Shown here piece after piece: positions 1 through 8,833 of a DNA stretch of 32,651 nt. The notes under the pieces are model-generated. The model did no database searches. It was not told the origin of the DNA and saw only the letters and a program-made list of their open reading frames with translations. Where the stretch lies: the NCBI GenBank assembly GCA_965151315.1, contig CBCTZG010000031.1, forward strand, positions 1 to 32,651, in the 5' to 3' direction. The position numbers and the translations under genes were made by a program. Every line of letters begins with the position of its first letter. Within the stretch, counting starts at the first letter, position 1. This DNA is from Avimonoglobus sp965151315 (GTDB lineage: Bacteria; Bacillota; Clostridia; UBA1381).

Positions 1-53
1 GTTTTTGGGTGTCTACTTTTTCTTGACAAATGCACTATGCGGGGGGATATTTA

Positions 54-1184
54 TTATATCCGCTTGGACAATTTTTCTGTATTTTCCGCCCGGAACTGTT
101 CAAACCGGTCTTCCTCAATGGCAGAACGGATCTTCTGCATCAGCGTGTTATAAAAATACAGGTTATGCATGACGGACAGCCGCATGGCCAGCATTTCCTT
201 TGCCTTGAACAGATGCCGGATATAGGCCCTGGAATAATGCCGGCAGACCGGGCAGCCGCATTCCGGGTCAATAGGCGACAGATCCCGCTCGTATTTCTGA
301 TTCAAAAGGTTCATGGTCCCATGCTGGGTAAAGATAAAAGCATGGCGGGCGTTCCGGGAGGGCATAACACAGTCAAAAAAATCCACCCCGCGGGCTACCG
401 CTTCAATGATATTGGAGGGTGTGCCTACCCCCATCAGATACCGGGGTTTATTTTCCGGGGCATGGGGAATGACAATATCCAAAATATGGTACATCTCCTG
501 GTGGGTTTCTCCCACAGCCAGGCCCCCGATGGCATAGCCAGGCAGATCCAGCTTGGCAATTTTTTGCATATGCGCAATCCGCAGGTCGTCAAAAATCCCG
601 CCTTGATTGATGCCAAAGAGCATCTGTTTAGGATTGATCGTGTCCGGCAGTGCGTTAAGATGGGCCATTTCCGCTTTACAGCGCTCCAGCCAGCGGAAAG
701 TCCGGTCGCAGGAATTTTTGACATATTCATAGGGCGCCGGATTCTTAATGCACTCATCAAAGGCCATTGCGATGGTGGAGGCTAAATTGGACTGGATCCG
801 CATGCTTTCCTCCGGACCCATAAAGATTTTCCTGCCGTCAATGTGAGACTGAAAGCTGACGCCTTCTTCTGTGATCTTCCGCAGGGAGGCCAGGGAAAAC
901 ACCTGAAAGCCACCGCTGTCGGTCAGGATAGGCCTGTCCCAGTTCATAAATTTGTGCAGACCGCCCAGTTCCTTAATCAACTGATCGCCCGGCCGGACAT
1001 GGAGATGATAGGTGTTGGACAGCTCGATCTGACAGCCCAGCGCCTTTAGATCTTCTGTAGACACAGCCCCCTTAATGGCGGCAATTGTCCCCACATTTTG
1101 GAAAACCGGCGTCTCCACAGTACCATGCACCGTATGGAACCGTCCCCGCCGGGCTAGGCCATTCGTCTTTAAAATTTCAAACAT
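54..1184 (-). CDS. tgt: tRNA-guanine transglycosylase (queuosine pathway)
   Basis: Exchanges guanine-34 in GUN-anticodon tRNAs for a queuine precursor in the cytoplasm. The 376-residue length is normal for a bacterial Tgt. Visible are SNTYHL, the base-binding stretch TDSGGFQVFSL, MAFDEC, QGG, GGLAVGE, the nucleophile region GVDFFDCVMPSRNARH, and the zinc site CGCPVCRHYSRAYIRHL near the C terminus. In the family, Cys in MAFDEC and Val in GGLAVGE favour preQ1 over queuine, which fits the adjacent queA (a preQ1-dependent route); this specificity is an inference. It is the last gene of the ruvA-ruvB-amidase-queA-tgt run and starts 11 nt after queA. The first 53 bases of the window, downstream of its stop, hold no clear terminator. 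Confidence 0.97.
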   Translation of the reverse strand: MFEILKTNGLARRGRFHTVHGTVETPVFQNVGTIAAIKGAVSTEDLKALGCQIELSNTYHLHVRPGDQLIKELGGLHKFMNWDRPILTDSGGFQVFSLASLRKITEEGVSFQSHIDGRKIFMGPEESMRIQSNLASTIAMAFDECIKNPAPYEYVKNSCDRTFRWLERCKAEMAHLNALPDTINPKQMLFGINQGGIFDDLRIAHMQKIAKLDLPGYAIGGLAVGETHQEMYHILDIVIPHAPENKPRYLMGVGTPSNIIEAVARGVDFFDCVMPSRNARHAFIFTQHGTMNLLNQKYERDLSPIDPECGCPVCRHYSRAYIRHLFKAKEMLAMRLSVMHNLYFYNTLMQKIRSAIEEDRFEQFRAENTEKLSKRI

Positions 1185-1195
1185 AGAAATACTCC

Positions 1196-2221
1196 TTAGT
1201 GAATAAACATAGCGTCGCCAAAGCTAAAGAACCGGTACTTTTCCTGGACAGCCACCGAATAGGCGTGCAGGATATTCTCCCGGCCGGCTAAGGCGCTGAC
1301 CAGCATGACCAGCGTAGATTCCGGCAGATGGAAGTTGGTGATCAGTCCGTCGATGACATGGAATGGCTTGCCGGGATAGATGAAAATATCAGTCCAGCCG
1401 GTTTTTTCAGCCAATGGAAGCCCCTCTAGGCCAGCAGTTTCCAATACCCGGGTAGCCGTTGTTCCTACCGAGATCACCCGGCCGCCTGCCTGCTTGGTTT
1501 GATTGACTAACGCAGCGGTTTCCGGGGGCAGGATATAAAATTCTGAATGCATTTTATGATCCAGAATATTGTCGGTCTTGACCGGACGGAAGGTGCCTAA
1601 GCCTACATGGAGGGTTACATATCCGATTTTTACGCCTTTTTCCTGGATTTTTTCTAACAGCTCCGGCGTAAAATGCAGGCCGGCCGTAGGCGCGGCAGCG
1701 GAACCGGGGTTTTTTGCGTATACGGTTTGATAACGGTCCTTGTCCGTCAGCTTCTTTTTAATATAGTGGGGAAGCGGCATCTCGCCCAATTTGTCCAGGA
1801 CGGCTTCAAATACGCCGTCATAAGTAAATTTTACGATCCGGTTGCCGTCGTTGACGACATCTAAGACCTCGGCGGTCAATTCGCCGTTGCCGAAAACAAA
1901 CCGAGAGCCGGGCTTTGCTTTCCGGCCCGGCTTCAAAATAACTTCCCATTCATCCAATGTCCGCTTATTCAGCAGCAAAAACTCAATCGCCCCGCCGGTA
2001 CCCGCTTTATGGCCATACAGCCGGGCGGGCAGCACCTTGGTGTCGTTTAGGATCAGGCAATCCCCAGGGGAGAGCAGATCGCAGATATCATAAAAATGCC
2101 TGTGCGCGATTTCCCCGGTGACTTTGTCCAGACACATAAGCCGGGAGGCGCTCCGCTGGGCCAGCGGCTCCTGGGCGATCAGCTCTTCGGGGAGATCATA
2201 GTAAAAATCATGCTTGTTCAT
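1196..2221 (-). CDS. queA: S-adenosylmethionine:tRNA ribosyltransferase-isomerase
   Basis: Transfers and isomerises the ribosyl part of S-adenosylmethionine onto preQ1-modified tRNA to give epoxyqueuosine, the step after Tgt. The 341-residue protein begins with the family-typical DFYYDLPEELIAQEP and contains LILNDTKVLPARL, the PTAGLHFT signature, HVGLGTFRPV and the C-terminal TNFHLPESTLVMLVSA. Its ATG overlaps the stop codon of the upstream amidase gene (ATGA), so translation is probably coupled. It sits directly before tgt, its pathway partner. No queG/queH for the final reduction is present in this window. Confidence 0.97.
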   Translation of the reverse strand: MNKHDFYYDLPEELIAQEPLAQRSASRLMCLDKVTGEIAHRHFYDICDLLSPGDCLILNDTKVLPARLYGHKAGTGGAIEFLLLNKRTLDEWEVILKPGRKAKPGSRFVFGNGELTAEVLDVVNDGNRIVKFTYDGVFEAVLDKLGEMPLPHYIKKKLTDKDRYQTVYAKNPGSAAAPTAGLHFTPELLEKIQEKGVKIGYVTLHVGLGTFRPVKTDNILDHKMHSEFYILPPETAALVNQTKQAGGRVISVGTTATRVLETAGLEGLPLAEKTGWTDIFIYPGKPFHVIDGLITNFHLPESTLVMLVSALAGRENILHAYSVAVQEKYRFFSFGDAMFIH

Positions 2222-3699
2222 TGGTCTACCTCAGTCGTTTTGTCCGGGATTGTCACCTGGTTCCAGGTCTTGATAATACCATTGGCAAGGCCTTGGGCAA
2301 CCTGCTGCTGGAAGTCTTCAGAAACCATTTTTTCAATTTCCGCTTCATTGGTAATGAACCCAACCTCATACAGGGCCGCCGGCATATTGCTGTTCCGGGT
2401 CACCGCATGGGATTCTTCTTTAACCCCGCGGCTTCTTTGCCCGGTCAGCTTCAGCACCTCATCCAAAAGATTCTGAGCCAGTTCCTTGCTGGTTACGCCG
2501 TAGTCGTCGTCATTGTTTGAACCAGCGTAATAAACCTCAACGCCGTTGGCGCTGGGGACATTGTCAACAGAATTGATATGAATGCTTACGAACAACGCCG
2601 CGTTCTGCTGGTTTGCCAAAGCGGGCCGCTCATCCAGGGTGGGGTAAATATCGCCGGTACGGGTCATGACTACTGGGATCCCGCTGCCCGTCAGGATGGT
2701 TTGCACTTTTTTCGCGATGCTCAGGGTCAGATCCTTTTCCTTATAGGTCTGTCCGTTATATGTACCGCTGGCGCCGGGGTCGGAACCCCCGTGGCCCGCA
2801 TCGATCACGACGATCTTCTTGTCCTTATTGTTGGGATCAGGCGTAGCTGTGCTGGGCTTGGCGGTCGGTGCGGATGTGGCGCTGCCACCGGTGGACTGTG
2901 CGCCTTCGGCGGAAATAATCACATTTTTTTTGTCGTCAGACAATGTAATAGAATATGATTTTGCCTGATCCAGGTCTACCGCAATCCGGCAGTAATCCGT
3001 ATGGCTGCCGAACCGGACATTTTTGATCCCGCCGGCGTTGATCGCGTAGGAATTCTGTGTTGCATAGTCAGCACCGTAAATATCCACATAGAAAACCGTA
3101 TCATTGGTCAACACAGGCGTGGACATATTCTCAATCACACCGTTGGCTGTCACTGTCACCGTTACCCTATTTCCGTCTGTTTTTGTACCCACGTCAGTCA
3201 GCATAACCGTGGGCGCCGGCCGGCTGACAGAAATGGCTTTTTGCGTATCGTTGAACCCCACCTTCAGGCCCAGTTCCTCCGAAACGAACCGGACGGGAAC
3301 CATGGTTTTGGCTGATTCGCCCGCTTTAGAGATCAGCTTTGGCGTGACACCGTCTGGAATGGATACGGATTTACCGTTGACTAAGGCCGTATTTTGGTTG
3401 ATGGTCAAAATAATTGTATCGGAATCCAAAGAAACGGTGATTTTTTGCGTAGACTGTTCATAGTCCACATCCGCTCCTAACGCTTCAAAAACCTCCCGCA
3501 CAGGCACAACGGCCCGGTCGTTAAATATAATGGGCGCCAGAGGCGTTTCGATCCGTTTGCCGCTGACATATAAGGTGTACTGAGCGCCGGTATATTCATG
3601 CCGGGTGCCGTCGTATTCCAACGTTAAGGCCAGCGCCCCGCTCATATGTGAAAATATCAAAATAAAGGCAAGCAAAATTGCCATAGCGTTTCTTTTCAT
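2218..3699 (-). CDS. Exported N-acetylmuramoyl-L-alanine amidase with stalk and AMIN domains
   Basis: Cuts the amide bond between N-acetylmuramic acid and L-alanine in peptidoglycan outside the cell. The 493 residues show a signal peptide (about 1-25), a copper-amine-oxidase-N-like stalk domain (about 40-160, with VVPVREVFEALGADV and MVPVRFVSEELGLKV), an AMIN-like beta domain (about 165-265), a Ser/Thr/Pro-rich linker, and a zinc Amidase_3 domain from about 295. The zinc and catalytic signature is complete: DAGHGG, KEKDLTL, SIHINS and LYEVGFITN. The start follows a GGAGGGAGC ribosome site. The gene lies 26 nt after ruvB and overlaps queA by ATGA. Which cell-wall event it serves (division, sporulation or turnover) cannot be told. 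Confidence 0.92.
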   Translation of the reverse strand: MKRNAMAILLAFILIFSHMSGALALTLEYDGTRHEYTGAQYTLYVSGKRIETPLAPIIFNDRAVVPVREVFEALGADVDYEQSTQKITVSLDSDTIILTINQNTALVNGKSVSIPDGVTPKLISKAGESAKTMVPVRFVSEELGLKVGFNDTQKAISVSRPAPTVMLTDVGTKTDGNRVTVTVTANGVIENMSTPVLTNDTVFYVDIYGADYATQNSYAINAGGIKNVRFGSHTDYCRIAVDLDQAKSYSITLSDDKKNVIISAEGAQSTGGSATSAPTAKPSTATPDPNNKDKKIVVIDAGHGGSDPGASGTYNGQTYKEKDLTLSIAKKVQTILTGSGIPVVMTRTGDIYPTLDERPALANQQNAALFVSIHINSVDNVPSANGVEVYYAGSNNDDDYGVTSKELAQNLLDEVLKLTGQRSRGVKEESHAVTRNSNMPAALYEVGFITNEAEIEKMVSEDFQQQVAQGLANGIIKTWNQVTIPDKTTEVDQ

Positions 3700-3725
3700 G
3701 CTGCTCCCTCCATGGTGAAACCTAC

Positions 3726-4739
3726 CTATTCCGTCTTATACGGAATGTGAAAATGCTCGTAAGCCGGCTGGGTCACGATCCGCCCCCGGTTGGTCCGGGC
3801 GATAAACCCTAGCTGAAGCAGATAGGGCTCGTATACGTCTTCAATGGTATTGGGATCCTCGCCGATGGTGGCGGCTAAGGTATCCAGCCCCACCGGCCCG
3901 CCGCCGAAGTTGGTGATCATAGCCATGATCATCCGGTGATCGATCTGATCCAGCCCCTTTTTGTCCACCTCCATCAGCGTCAACGCGGCGTCGGCTACGG
4001 CTGTCGTAATTTTGCCGTCATACTTTACTTCCGCGAAATCCCGTACCCGCTTTAAAAGCCGGTTAGCGATCCGGGGGGTCCCCCGGGACCGCAGGGCGAT
4101 TTCCCGCGCGCCGCCGTCGTCAATCTCTACCTTTAGCAGGCTGGCGGAGCGCTTAATGATGGTCATCAATTCCTCGGTGGTATACAGTTCCAGCCGGGAT
4201 AACACGCCAAACCGGTCCCGCAGCGGGGCGGTGAGGAGCCCTGCCCGGGTGGTGGCGCCGATCAGGGTAAATTTCGGCAGGTCCAGCCGGATTGATTTGG
4301 CTGACGGCCCCTTGCCGATAATAATATCCAAGGCGTAATCTTCCATGGCCGGATATAGAATCTCTTCCACTGTCCGGCTCAACCGGTGGATCTCATCAAT
4401 GAACAAAATGTCATGCTGGGAAAGATTGGTCAGAATCGCCGCTAAATCCCCGGCCTTTTCAATGGCCGGGCCGCTGGTAATGCGGATGCTAACCCCCATT
4501 TCGTTGGCGATTACCCCGGCCAGGGTGGTTTTCCCCAAGCCCGGCGGGCCGTATAAAAGCACATGGTCCAACGCCTCGTGCCGATCCAGGGCGGCCTTGA
4601 TGTATACCGCCAAATTACTTTTAGCTTTTTCCTGGCCGATATATTCGTTAAACTGACGGGGCCGGAGCCCGGCCTCAATTTCAGAATCCTCCTCTGTAAA
4701 ATCGCTGGTAATGATCCGTTCGTTATCGTCAAATATCAA
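3726..4739 (-). CDS. ruvB: Holliday junction branch-migration ATPase RuvB
   Basis: Hexameric AAA+ motor that drives Holliday junction migration together with RuvA. The 337 residues carry LRPRQFNEYIGQ, Walker A GPPGLGKTTL, Walker B with DEIHRL, sensor-1 GATTRAGLL, the arginine-finger region RDRFG, and the C-terminal winged-helix DNA-binding part. The start is a TTG codon: an AGGTGA ribosome site lies 7 nt upstream and no ATG is available at the right place, so initiation may be modest. It begins 10 nt after the ruvA stop codon and precedes the amidase gene. Confidence 0.97.
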   Translation of the reverse strand: MIFDDNERIITSDFTEEDSEIEAGLRPRQFNEYIGQEKAKSNLAVYIKAALDRHEALDHVLLYGPPGLGKTTLAGVIANEMGVSIRITSGPAIEKAGDLAAILTNLSQHDILFIDEIHRLSRTVEEILYPAMEDYALDIIIGKGPSAKSIRLDLPKFTLIGATTRAGLLTAPLRDRFGVLSRLELYTTEELMTIIKRSASLLKVEIDDGGAREIALRSRGTPRIANRLLKRVRDFAEVKYDGKITTAVADAALTLMEVDKKGLDQIDHRMIMAMITNFGGGPVGLDTLAATIGEDPNTIEDVYEPYLLQLGFIARTNRGRIVTQPAYEHFHIPYKTE

Positions 4740-4749
4740 AATGCTTCAC

Positions 4750-5337
4750 CTACTTCATGAGTTTTTTCAAAGCTTCCCGTACCATGTCCTCTAAAGCCAG
4801 GCCTTCGTCAAGGCCGGAAACGGCCCGGGCGGCCTCTTCCGCGGAATAGCCCAGGACCGTTAAAGCGCTGACGGCTTCGCTTGCCGCGCCGGCTTCAAAC
4901 GTTTCCGGCGCTGCATCCTGCGGCAGGACGTCTGTGGTTTTGATTTTATCCCGCAGCTCTAAAATAACCCGTTCAGCCAGCTTAGGGCCTACGCCGGCTG
5001 CCTTTGTTATGGTCCTTTTGTCGTTAGACATCACCGCCAGGGCAAACCGCTCCGGTGTTGTCACCGACAAAATAGAAAGGGCCGCCTTGGGCCCTACGCC
5101 GGATACGGAGATTAAATGTAAAAACGTGGACAGCTCCTCGTTGGTGGGGAAGCCGTAGATGTCCTGAATATCTTCCTTGACATATAGATGTGTAAACAAC
5201 TGTACGGCGCGGCCAGGCTCGCCCAGCTTTGCTAAAGCGTTGGCAGAGGTATAGATTTTGTAGCCTACGCCGCCGGCGTCGATTACGGCGAAATTTTCGC
5301 CCTTCAGCGCCAAAATCCCTTTTATGTAATAAAACAT
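4750..5337 (-). CDS. ruvA: Holliday junction DNA-binding protein RuvA
   Basis: Tetrameric junction-binding partner of RuvB. At 195 residues the length is usual. It starts MFYYIKGILALKG, has the OB-fold N-terminal domain, two helix-hairpin-helix motifs (SVSGVGPKAALSIL and AAGVGPKLAERVILELRDK), and a short flexible C-terminal domain (after about residue 150) that contacts RuvB. The ATG is preceded by GGGAGC. It is the first gene after the promoter at 5383-5411 and is followed by ruvB. ruvC is upstream but separated by 114 nt with its own promoter between. Confidence 0.96.
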   Translation of the reverse strand: MFYYIKGILALKGENFAVIDAGGVGYKIYTSANALAKLGEPGRAVQLFTHLYVKEDIQDIYGFPTNEELSTFLHLISVSGVGPKAALSILSVTTPERFALAVMSNDKRTITKAAGVGPKLAERVILELRDKIKTTDVLPQDAAPETFEAGAASEAVSALTVLGYSAEEAARAVSGLDEGLALEDMVREALKKLMK

Positions 5338-5382
5338 GTATGCGCTCCCGTTCTGAAAAAATGACGAATTACTTATATTTAT

Positions 5383-5411
5383 ATCATATCGTATCCCAGC
5401 AGAATATGCAA
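5383..5411 (-). promoter_or_regulatory. Sigma-A-type promoter for ruvAB and the following genes
   Basis: On the minus strand a -35 TTGCAT (plus-strand 5406-5411) and a -10 TATGAT (5383-5388) are separated by exactly 17 bp. They lie about 50 nt before the ruvA start. I found no LexA-like GAAC-N4-GTTC box next to it. Confidence 0.6.
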
Positions 5412-5451
5412 GATTAAACTTGTTAAAAATTTATTACGCTTTTGTTACGAT

Positions 5452-5952
5452 TTATAGGCGGTTTGTCCCAAGCCGATCGTTGATCCCGGAAGAGTGGGCG
5501 TGGCAGATGGCTACGGCTAAAGCATCGGCGGCGTCGTCCGGCTTAGGGATCGCGTTTAAATTTAAGAGCATTTTTACCATTTGCTGGATCTGCCCCTTAT
5601 CCGCCCGGCCATAGCCGGTGACAGCCTGCTTGATTTGCAGAGGCGTATATTCGTAAATGGGGATATCCCGGTTGGTTACAGATACCACTAAAACGCCCCG
5701 GGCCTGGGCCACGGCAATTGCCGTTTTCGCGTTGGTGTTGAAAAACAGCTCTTCAATGGCTACCGCGTCGGGTTTATATTTATCCAAATAAAAGTTGATC
5801 TCTTCATAAATTTTCCGGAGGCGCAGGGAGGTGGCCATGGAGGCGTGGGTAGTAATGGCGTTGTATTCCAGCGGACGGAATTTGTTGCCTGTATACTCGA
5901 TTACGCCGATCCCCACAATGGCGTATCCCGGATCAATACCTATAATTATCAC
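5452..5952 (-). CDS. ruvC: Crossover junction endodeoxyribonuclease RuvC
   Basis: Nuclease that resolves Holliday junctions, working with RuvAB. The sequence starts (M)IIIGIDPGYAIVG and contains the acidic catalytic residues in GIDPG, AIEELFF and KPDDAADALA. With the GTG start chosen here it has 166 residues, matching the usual RuvC length and N terminus. An in-frame ATG five codons upstream (5967) would add MRCFF; I prefer the GTG because a GGTG lies six bases before it and family members begin at this point. ruvC is read away from argG, with 142 nt between their starts. Confidence 0.93.
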   Translation of the reverse strand: MIIIGIDPGYAIVGIGVIEYTGNKFRPLEYNAITTHASMATSLRLRKIYEEINFYLDKYKPDAVAIEELFFNTNAKTAIAVAQARGVLVVSVTNRDIPIYEYTPLQIKQAVTGYGRADKGQIQQMVKMLLNLNAIPKPDDAADALAVAICHAHSSGINDRLGTNRL

Positions 5953-5995
5953 AAAAAAACACCGCATTTCTTTTTAGAATTTATTTCATTATGAT

Positions 5996-6013
5996 ATTGA
6001 ATATTTATTCTAT
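5996..6013 (+). promoter_or_regulatory. Putative ArgR/AhrC operator (ARG box)
   Basis: The 18-mer at this position matches the bacterial ARG box pattern wnTGAATwwwwATTCAnw at all but one defined base (T for the A after ATTC). It overlaps the argG -35 element and its spacer, so a bound arginine repressor would block RNA polymerase. A further ATTCA half-site lies at 6040-6044. The match is seen in the sequence; the function is inferred from known ArgR control of arginine genes. Confidence 0.55.
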
Positions 6014-6025
6014 TTGTTGTATAAT
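5997..6025 (+). promoter_or_regulatory. Sigma-A-type promoter of argGH
   Basis: -35 TTGAAT (5997-6002) and a perfect -10 TATAAT (6020-6025) with a 17-bp spacer, about 70 nt before the argG start. The start has a strong GAGGAGG ribosome site. Confidence 0.75.
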
Positions 6026-6094
6026 AATCAAAGTGCAATATTCAAATAACAATTCTGTATACTATTTTATATGATTTGAGGAGGAAATGCAACC

Positions 6095-7312
6095 ATGGCG
6101 AAAGAAAAAGTTGTACTTGCATATTCCGGCGGGCTGGATACGTCCATCATCATCCCTTGGCTCAAGGAGAATTATGACTATGACGTAATTGCCGTCTGCG
6201 GGGATGTAGGCCAGGGAAAAGAAACAGAGGGCTTAGAGGAACGGGCGAAAAAAGCCGGCGCGTCGAAGCTGTACATAGAGGATCTGCGGGACGAGTATGT
6301 GGCGGACTTTATTTTCCCGACTCTGAAAGCAGGCGCTGTTTATGAAGGAAAATATCTGCTGGGAACTTCTCACGCCAGACCGATTATCGCCAAGCGGCTG
6401 GTAGAGATCGCTAAACAGGAAGGGGCTGTCGCCATCTGCCACGGCGCTACTGGAAAGGGCAACGACCAGGTGCGGTTTGAGCTGACGATCAAGGCCCTGG
6501 CGCCGGAGCTGAAAATTATCGCCCCCTGGCGGATTTGGGATATTAAATCCAGGGAAGATGCGGTAGACTATGCCCAGGCCCACAATATCGAGATCCCGGT
6601 AACCAAAAAGGATCTGTATTCCCGGGACCGGAATATCTGGCACATCAGCCATGAGGGCATGGATTTGGAGGATCCGGCTAACGAGCCGCAATTGGACAGT
6701 CTGCTGAAGCTGACAGTTCCCCCGGAGAAAGCGCCGGCGGAAGCAAAGTATATTACCATTGGCTTTGAAAAGGGCGTCCCGGTATCGGTAGACGGCGAGC
6801 GCCTGGCGCCCCGGCCGTTAGTGGAAAAGCTCAATGTGATTGGCGGGGCTTACGGCATCGGGATCGCGGATATTGTAGAGGACCGTTTGGTAGGGATGAA
6901 ATCCCGTGGCGTGTATGAAACGCCGGGCGGCACGATCCTGTATAAGGCATTGGAAGAGCTGGAATATCTGTGCCTGGATCGGGACACCCAAAGCTTTAAG
7001 CGCCAGGCGGCAATCAAATTCGCGGAGCTGGTGTATGACGGGAAATGGTATACGCCGCTGCGGGAGGCGCTGTCCGCTATGGTAGACAGTATGGAAGAGA
7101 CGGTTACCGGGGAAGTGAAGCTGAAGCTGTATAAGGGCAGCGTTACCCCGGCAGGCGCAAAGAGCAAGTATTCCCTGTATAATGCGGATATCGCAAGCTT
7201 TGGCGACAGCCATGAGCTGTACAGCCACAAGGATTCAGCAGGATTTATCAATCTGTTCGGCCTGCCCTTAAAGGTCCGGGCTATGATGAAGCAGAAAAAC
7301 GGCGAGGAATAA
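6095..7312 (+). CDS. argG: Argininosuccinate synthase
   Basis: Joins citrulline and aspartate with ATP to form argininosuccinate, the penultimate step of arginine synthesis. The 405-residue protein is normal in length and begins KEKVVLAYSGGLDTSIIIPWL, the PP-loop ATP site, followed by GDVGQG, CHGATGKGNDQVRFE and SREDAVDYA, all typical of ArgG. GAGGAGG precedes the ATG. It is followed by argH, with a terminator-like hairpin in the 68-nt gap. Confidence 0.98.
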   Translation: MAKEKVVLAYSGGLDTSIIIPWLKENYDYDVIAVCGDVGQGKETEGLEERAKKAGASKLYIEDLRDEYVADFIFPTLKAGAVYEGKYLLGTSHARPIIAKRLVEIAKQEGAVAICHGATGKGNDQVRFELTIKALAPELKIIAPWRIWDIKSREDAVDYAQAHNIEIPVTKKDLYSRDRNIWHISHEGMDLEDPANEPQLDSLLKLTVPPEKAPAEAKYITIGFEKGVPVSVDGERLAPRPLVEKLNVIGGAYGIGIADIVEDRLVGMKSRGVYETPGGTILYKALEELEYLCLDRDTQSFKRQAAIKFAELVYDGKWYTPLREALSAMVDSMEETVTGEVKLKLYKGSVTPAGAKSKYSLYNADIASFGDSHELYSHKDSAGFINLFGLPLKVRAMMKQKNGEE

Positions 7313-7320
7313 TATACATA

Positions 7321-7356
7321 ACACGCAGGAAATGCGAAAGTTTTCTGCGTGTTTTT
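7321..7356 (+). terminator. Hairpin with T-run between argG and argH
   Basis: A 12-bp stem (arms 7321-7332 and 7341-7352, one G-T pair) with an 8-nt loop runs directly into TTTTT. This is the form of a Rho-independent terminator. It lies inside the presumed argGH operon, so it probably lets only part of the transcripts read into argH, or acts as an mRNA 3'-end stabiliser. Confidence 0.7.
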
Positions 7357-7380
7357 GATATTTAGAAAAGGAGTGGGAAG

Positions 7381-8769
7381 ATGGCAAAGCTTTGGGGCGG
7401 ACGTTTTCAGAAAAATACAGACCAAAAGGTAGACGACTTTAACTCTTCAATCCGGTTCGACCAGCGGATGTACCGCCAGGACATCCGGGGCAGTATCGCC
7501 CATGCGAAAATGCTGGGGAAGCAGGGGATCATCCCGGCGGCGGACGCTGAAAAAATTGTAAACGGGCTTACAGATATTCTGGCGGATATTGAAGCGGGGA
7601 AGATCCAATTTGAAATCGACGCGGAAGATATCCACATGAATATTGAAAAAATCCTGACCGAACGGATCGGCGAGGCTGGGAAGCGCCTGCATACCGGCCG
7701 GAGCCGGAACGACCAGGTGGCACTGGATATCCGGATGTACCTTCTGGATGAAACAGAGGAGATCCGGGCTATGCTCCTGCACGCCATGGGGGTGCTGGTG
7801 GACATGGCGAAGGGAAATACAGAAACCATCATGCCGGGCTATACCCATTTGCAGAAGGCCCAGCCGGTGACCTTTGCCCATCATCTGATGGCGTATTTTG
7901 AGATGTTTAAGCGGGATCTGGCCCGGCTTTCCGACTGCCGGGAGCGGATGAATGTCATGCCGCTGGGCTCCGGCGCTATGGCCGGGACAACCTATCCATT
8001 GGACCGGGAATTTGTAGCGGCGGAGCTGGGATTCCGGGAAATCACCATGAATTCTTTAGATGGTGTTTCCGACCGGGATTTCGTCATTGAGCTGGCGGGA
8101 TGTCTTTCGCTGATGATGATGCACATGTCCCGGTTTTCCGAGGAACTGATCCTATGGTCCAGCCATGAATTTGGCTTTGTGGAAATGGACGACGCATTTT
8201 CTACCGGTTCCTCTATTATGCCCCAGAAGAAAAACCCGGATGTGGCGGAACTGATCCGGGGGAAGACCGGCCGGGTTTACGGCCACCTGATGGGCCTCCT
8301 GACCACGATGAAGGGCCTGCCTCTGGCCTACAACAAAGATATGCAGGAGGACAAGGAGCCGATATTTGACGCGGTGGATACGGTGAAGCTGTGCCTGCCG
8401 GTGTTCTGCGATATGATCGCCACTATGAAGATTAAGAAAGAGCAGATGCTCGCAGGCGCGAAGGGCGGCTTTACTAACGCCACCGACTTGGCGGATTATC
8501 TGGTGAAAAAGGGACTGCCCTTCCGGGAGGCCCACGGCGTTGTGGGCCGTATGGTGTTCTATGCCATAGAGCACAACAAAAATCTGGACGAATTTTCTAT
8601 GGCGGAAATGCGGGAATTCTCCCCAATGATCGAAGAAGATATATATGACGCCATCAGCATGCGGACCTGCGTCAACGACCGGAAGGTACCCGGCGGCCCG
8701 GCCAAGGAAACGGCAGAACGGGCGATCGCCCTAGCGGAAGAATTTCTGCGGGAATCGGCCGCGCGGTAG
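7381..8769 (+). CDS. argH: Argininosuccinate lyase
   Basis: Splits argininosuccinate into arginine and fumarate. The 462 residues show the family start AKLWGGRF, HTGRSRNDQVALD, the catalytic-histidine stretch MPGYTHLQKAQPVTF, and the fumarase/aspartase-superfamily signature GSSIMPQKKNPDVAEL with the mobile serine loop. An AAAGGAG ribosome site precedes the ATG. It directly follows argG. There is no clear terminator in the 64 nt before the next gene. Confidence 0.98.
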   Translation: MAKLWGGRFQKNTDQKVDDFNSSIRFDQRMYRQDIRGSIAHAKMLGKQGIIPAADAEKIVNGLTDILADIEAGKIQFEIDAEDIHMNIEKILTERIGEAGKRLHTGRSRNDQVALDIRMYLLDETEEIRAMLLHAMGVLVDMAKGNTETIMPGYTHLQKAQPVTFAHHLMAYFEMFKRDLARLSDCRERMNVMPLGSGAMAGTTYPLDREFVAAELGFREITMNSLDGVSDRDFVIELAGCLSLMMMHMSRFSEELILWSSHEFGFVEMDDAFSTGSSIMPQKKNPDVAELIRGKTGRVYGHLMGLLTTMKGLPLAYNKDMQEDKEPIFDAVDTVKLCLPVFCDMIATMKIKKEQMLAGAKGGFTNATDLADYLVKKGLPFREAHGVVGRMVFYAIEHNKNLDEFSMAEMREFSPMIEEDIYDAISMRTCVNDRKVPGGPAKETAERAIALAEEFLRESAAR

Positions 8770-8833
8770 TTCCCAAAACGCTTGCTTTGCATATATTGTA
8801 GTTAGAACAGATTTTCTAATTGAGGTGAAATTC

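Noticed and set aside
23..50. TTGACA on the plus strand at the window's left edge as a promoter
   Set aside because: No acceptable -10 at 16-18 bp and it would read into the antisense of tgt.
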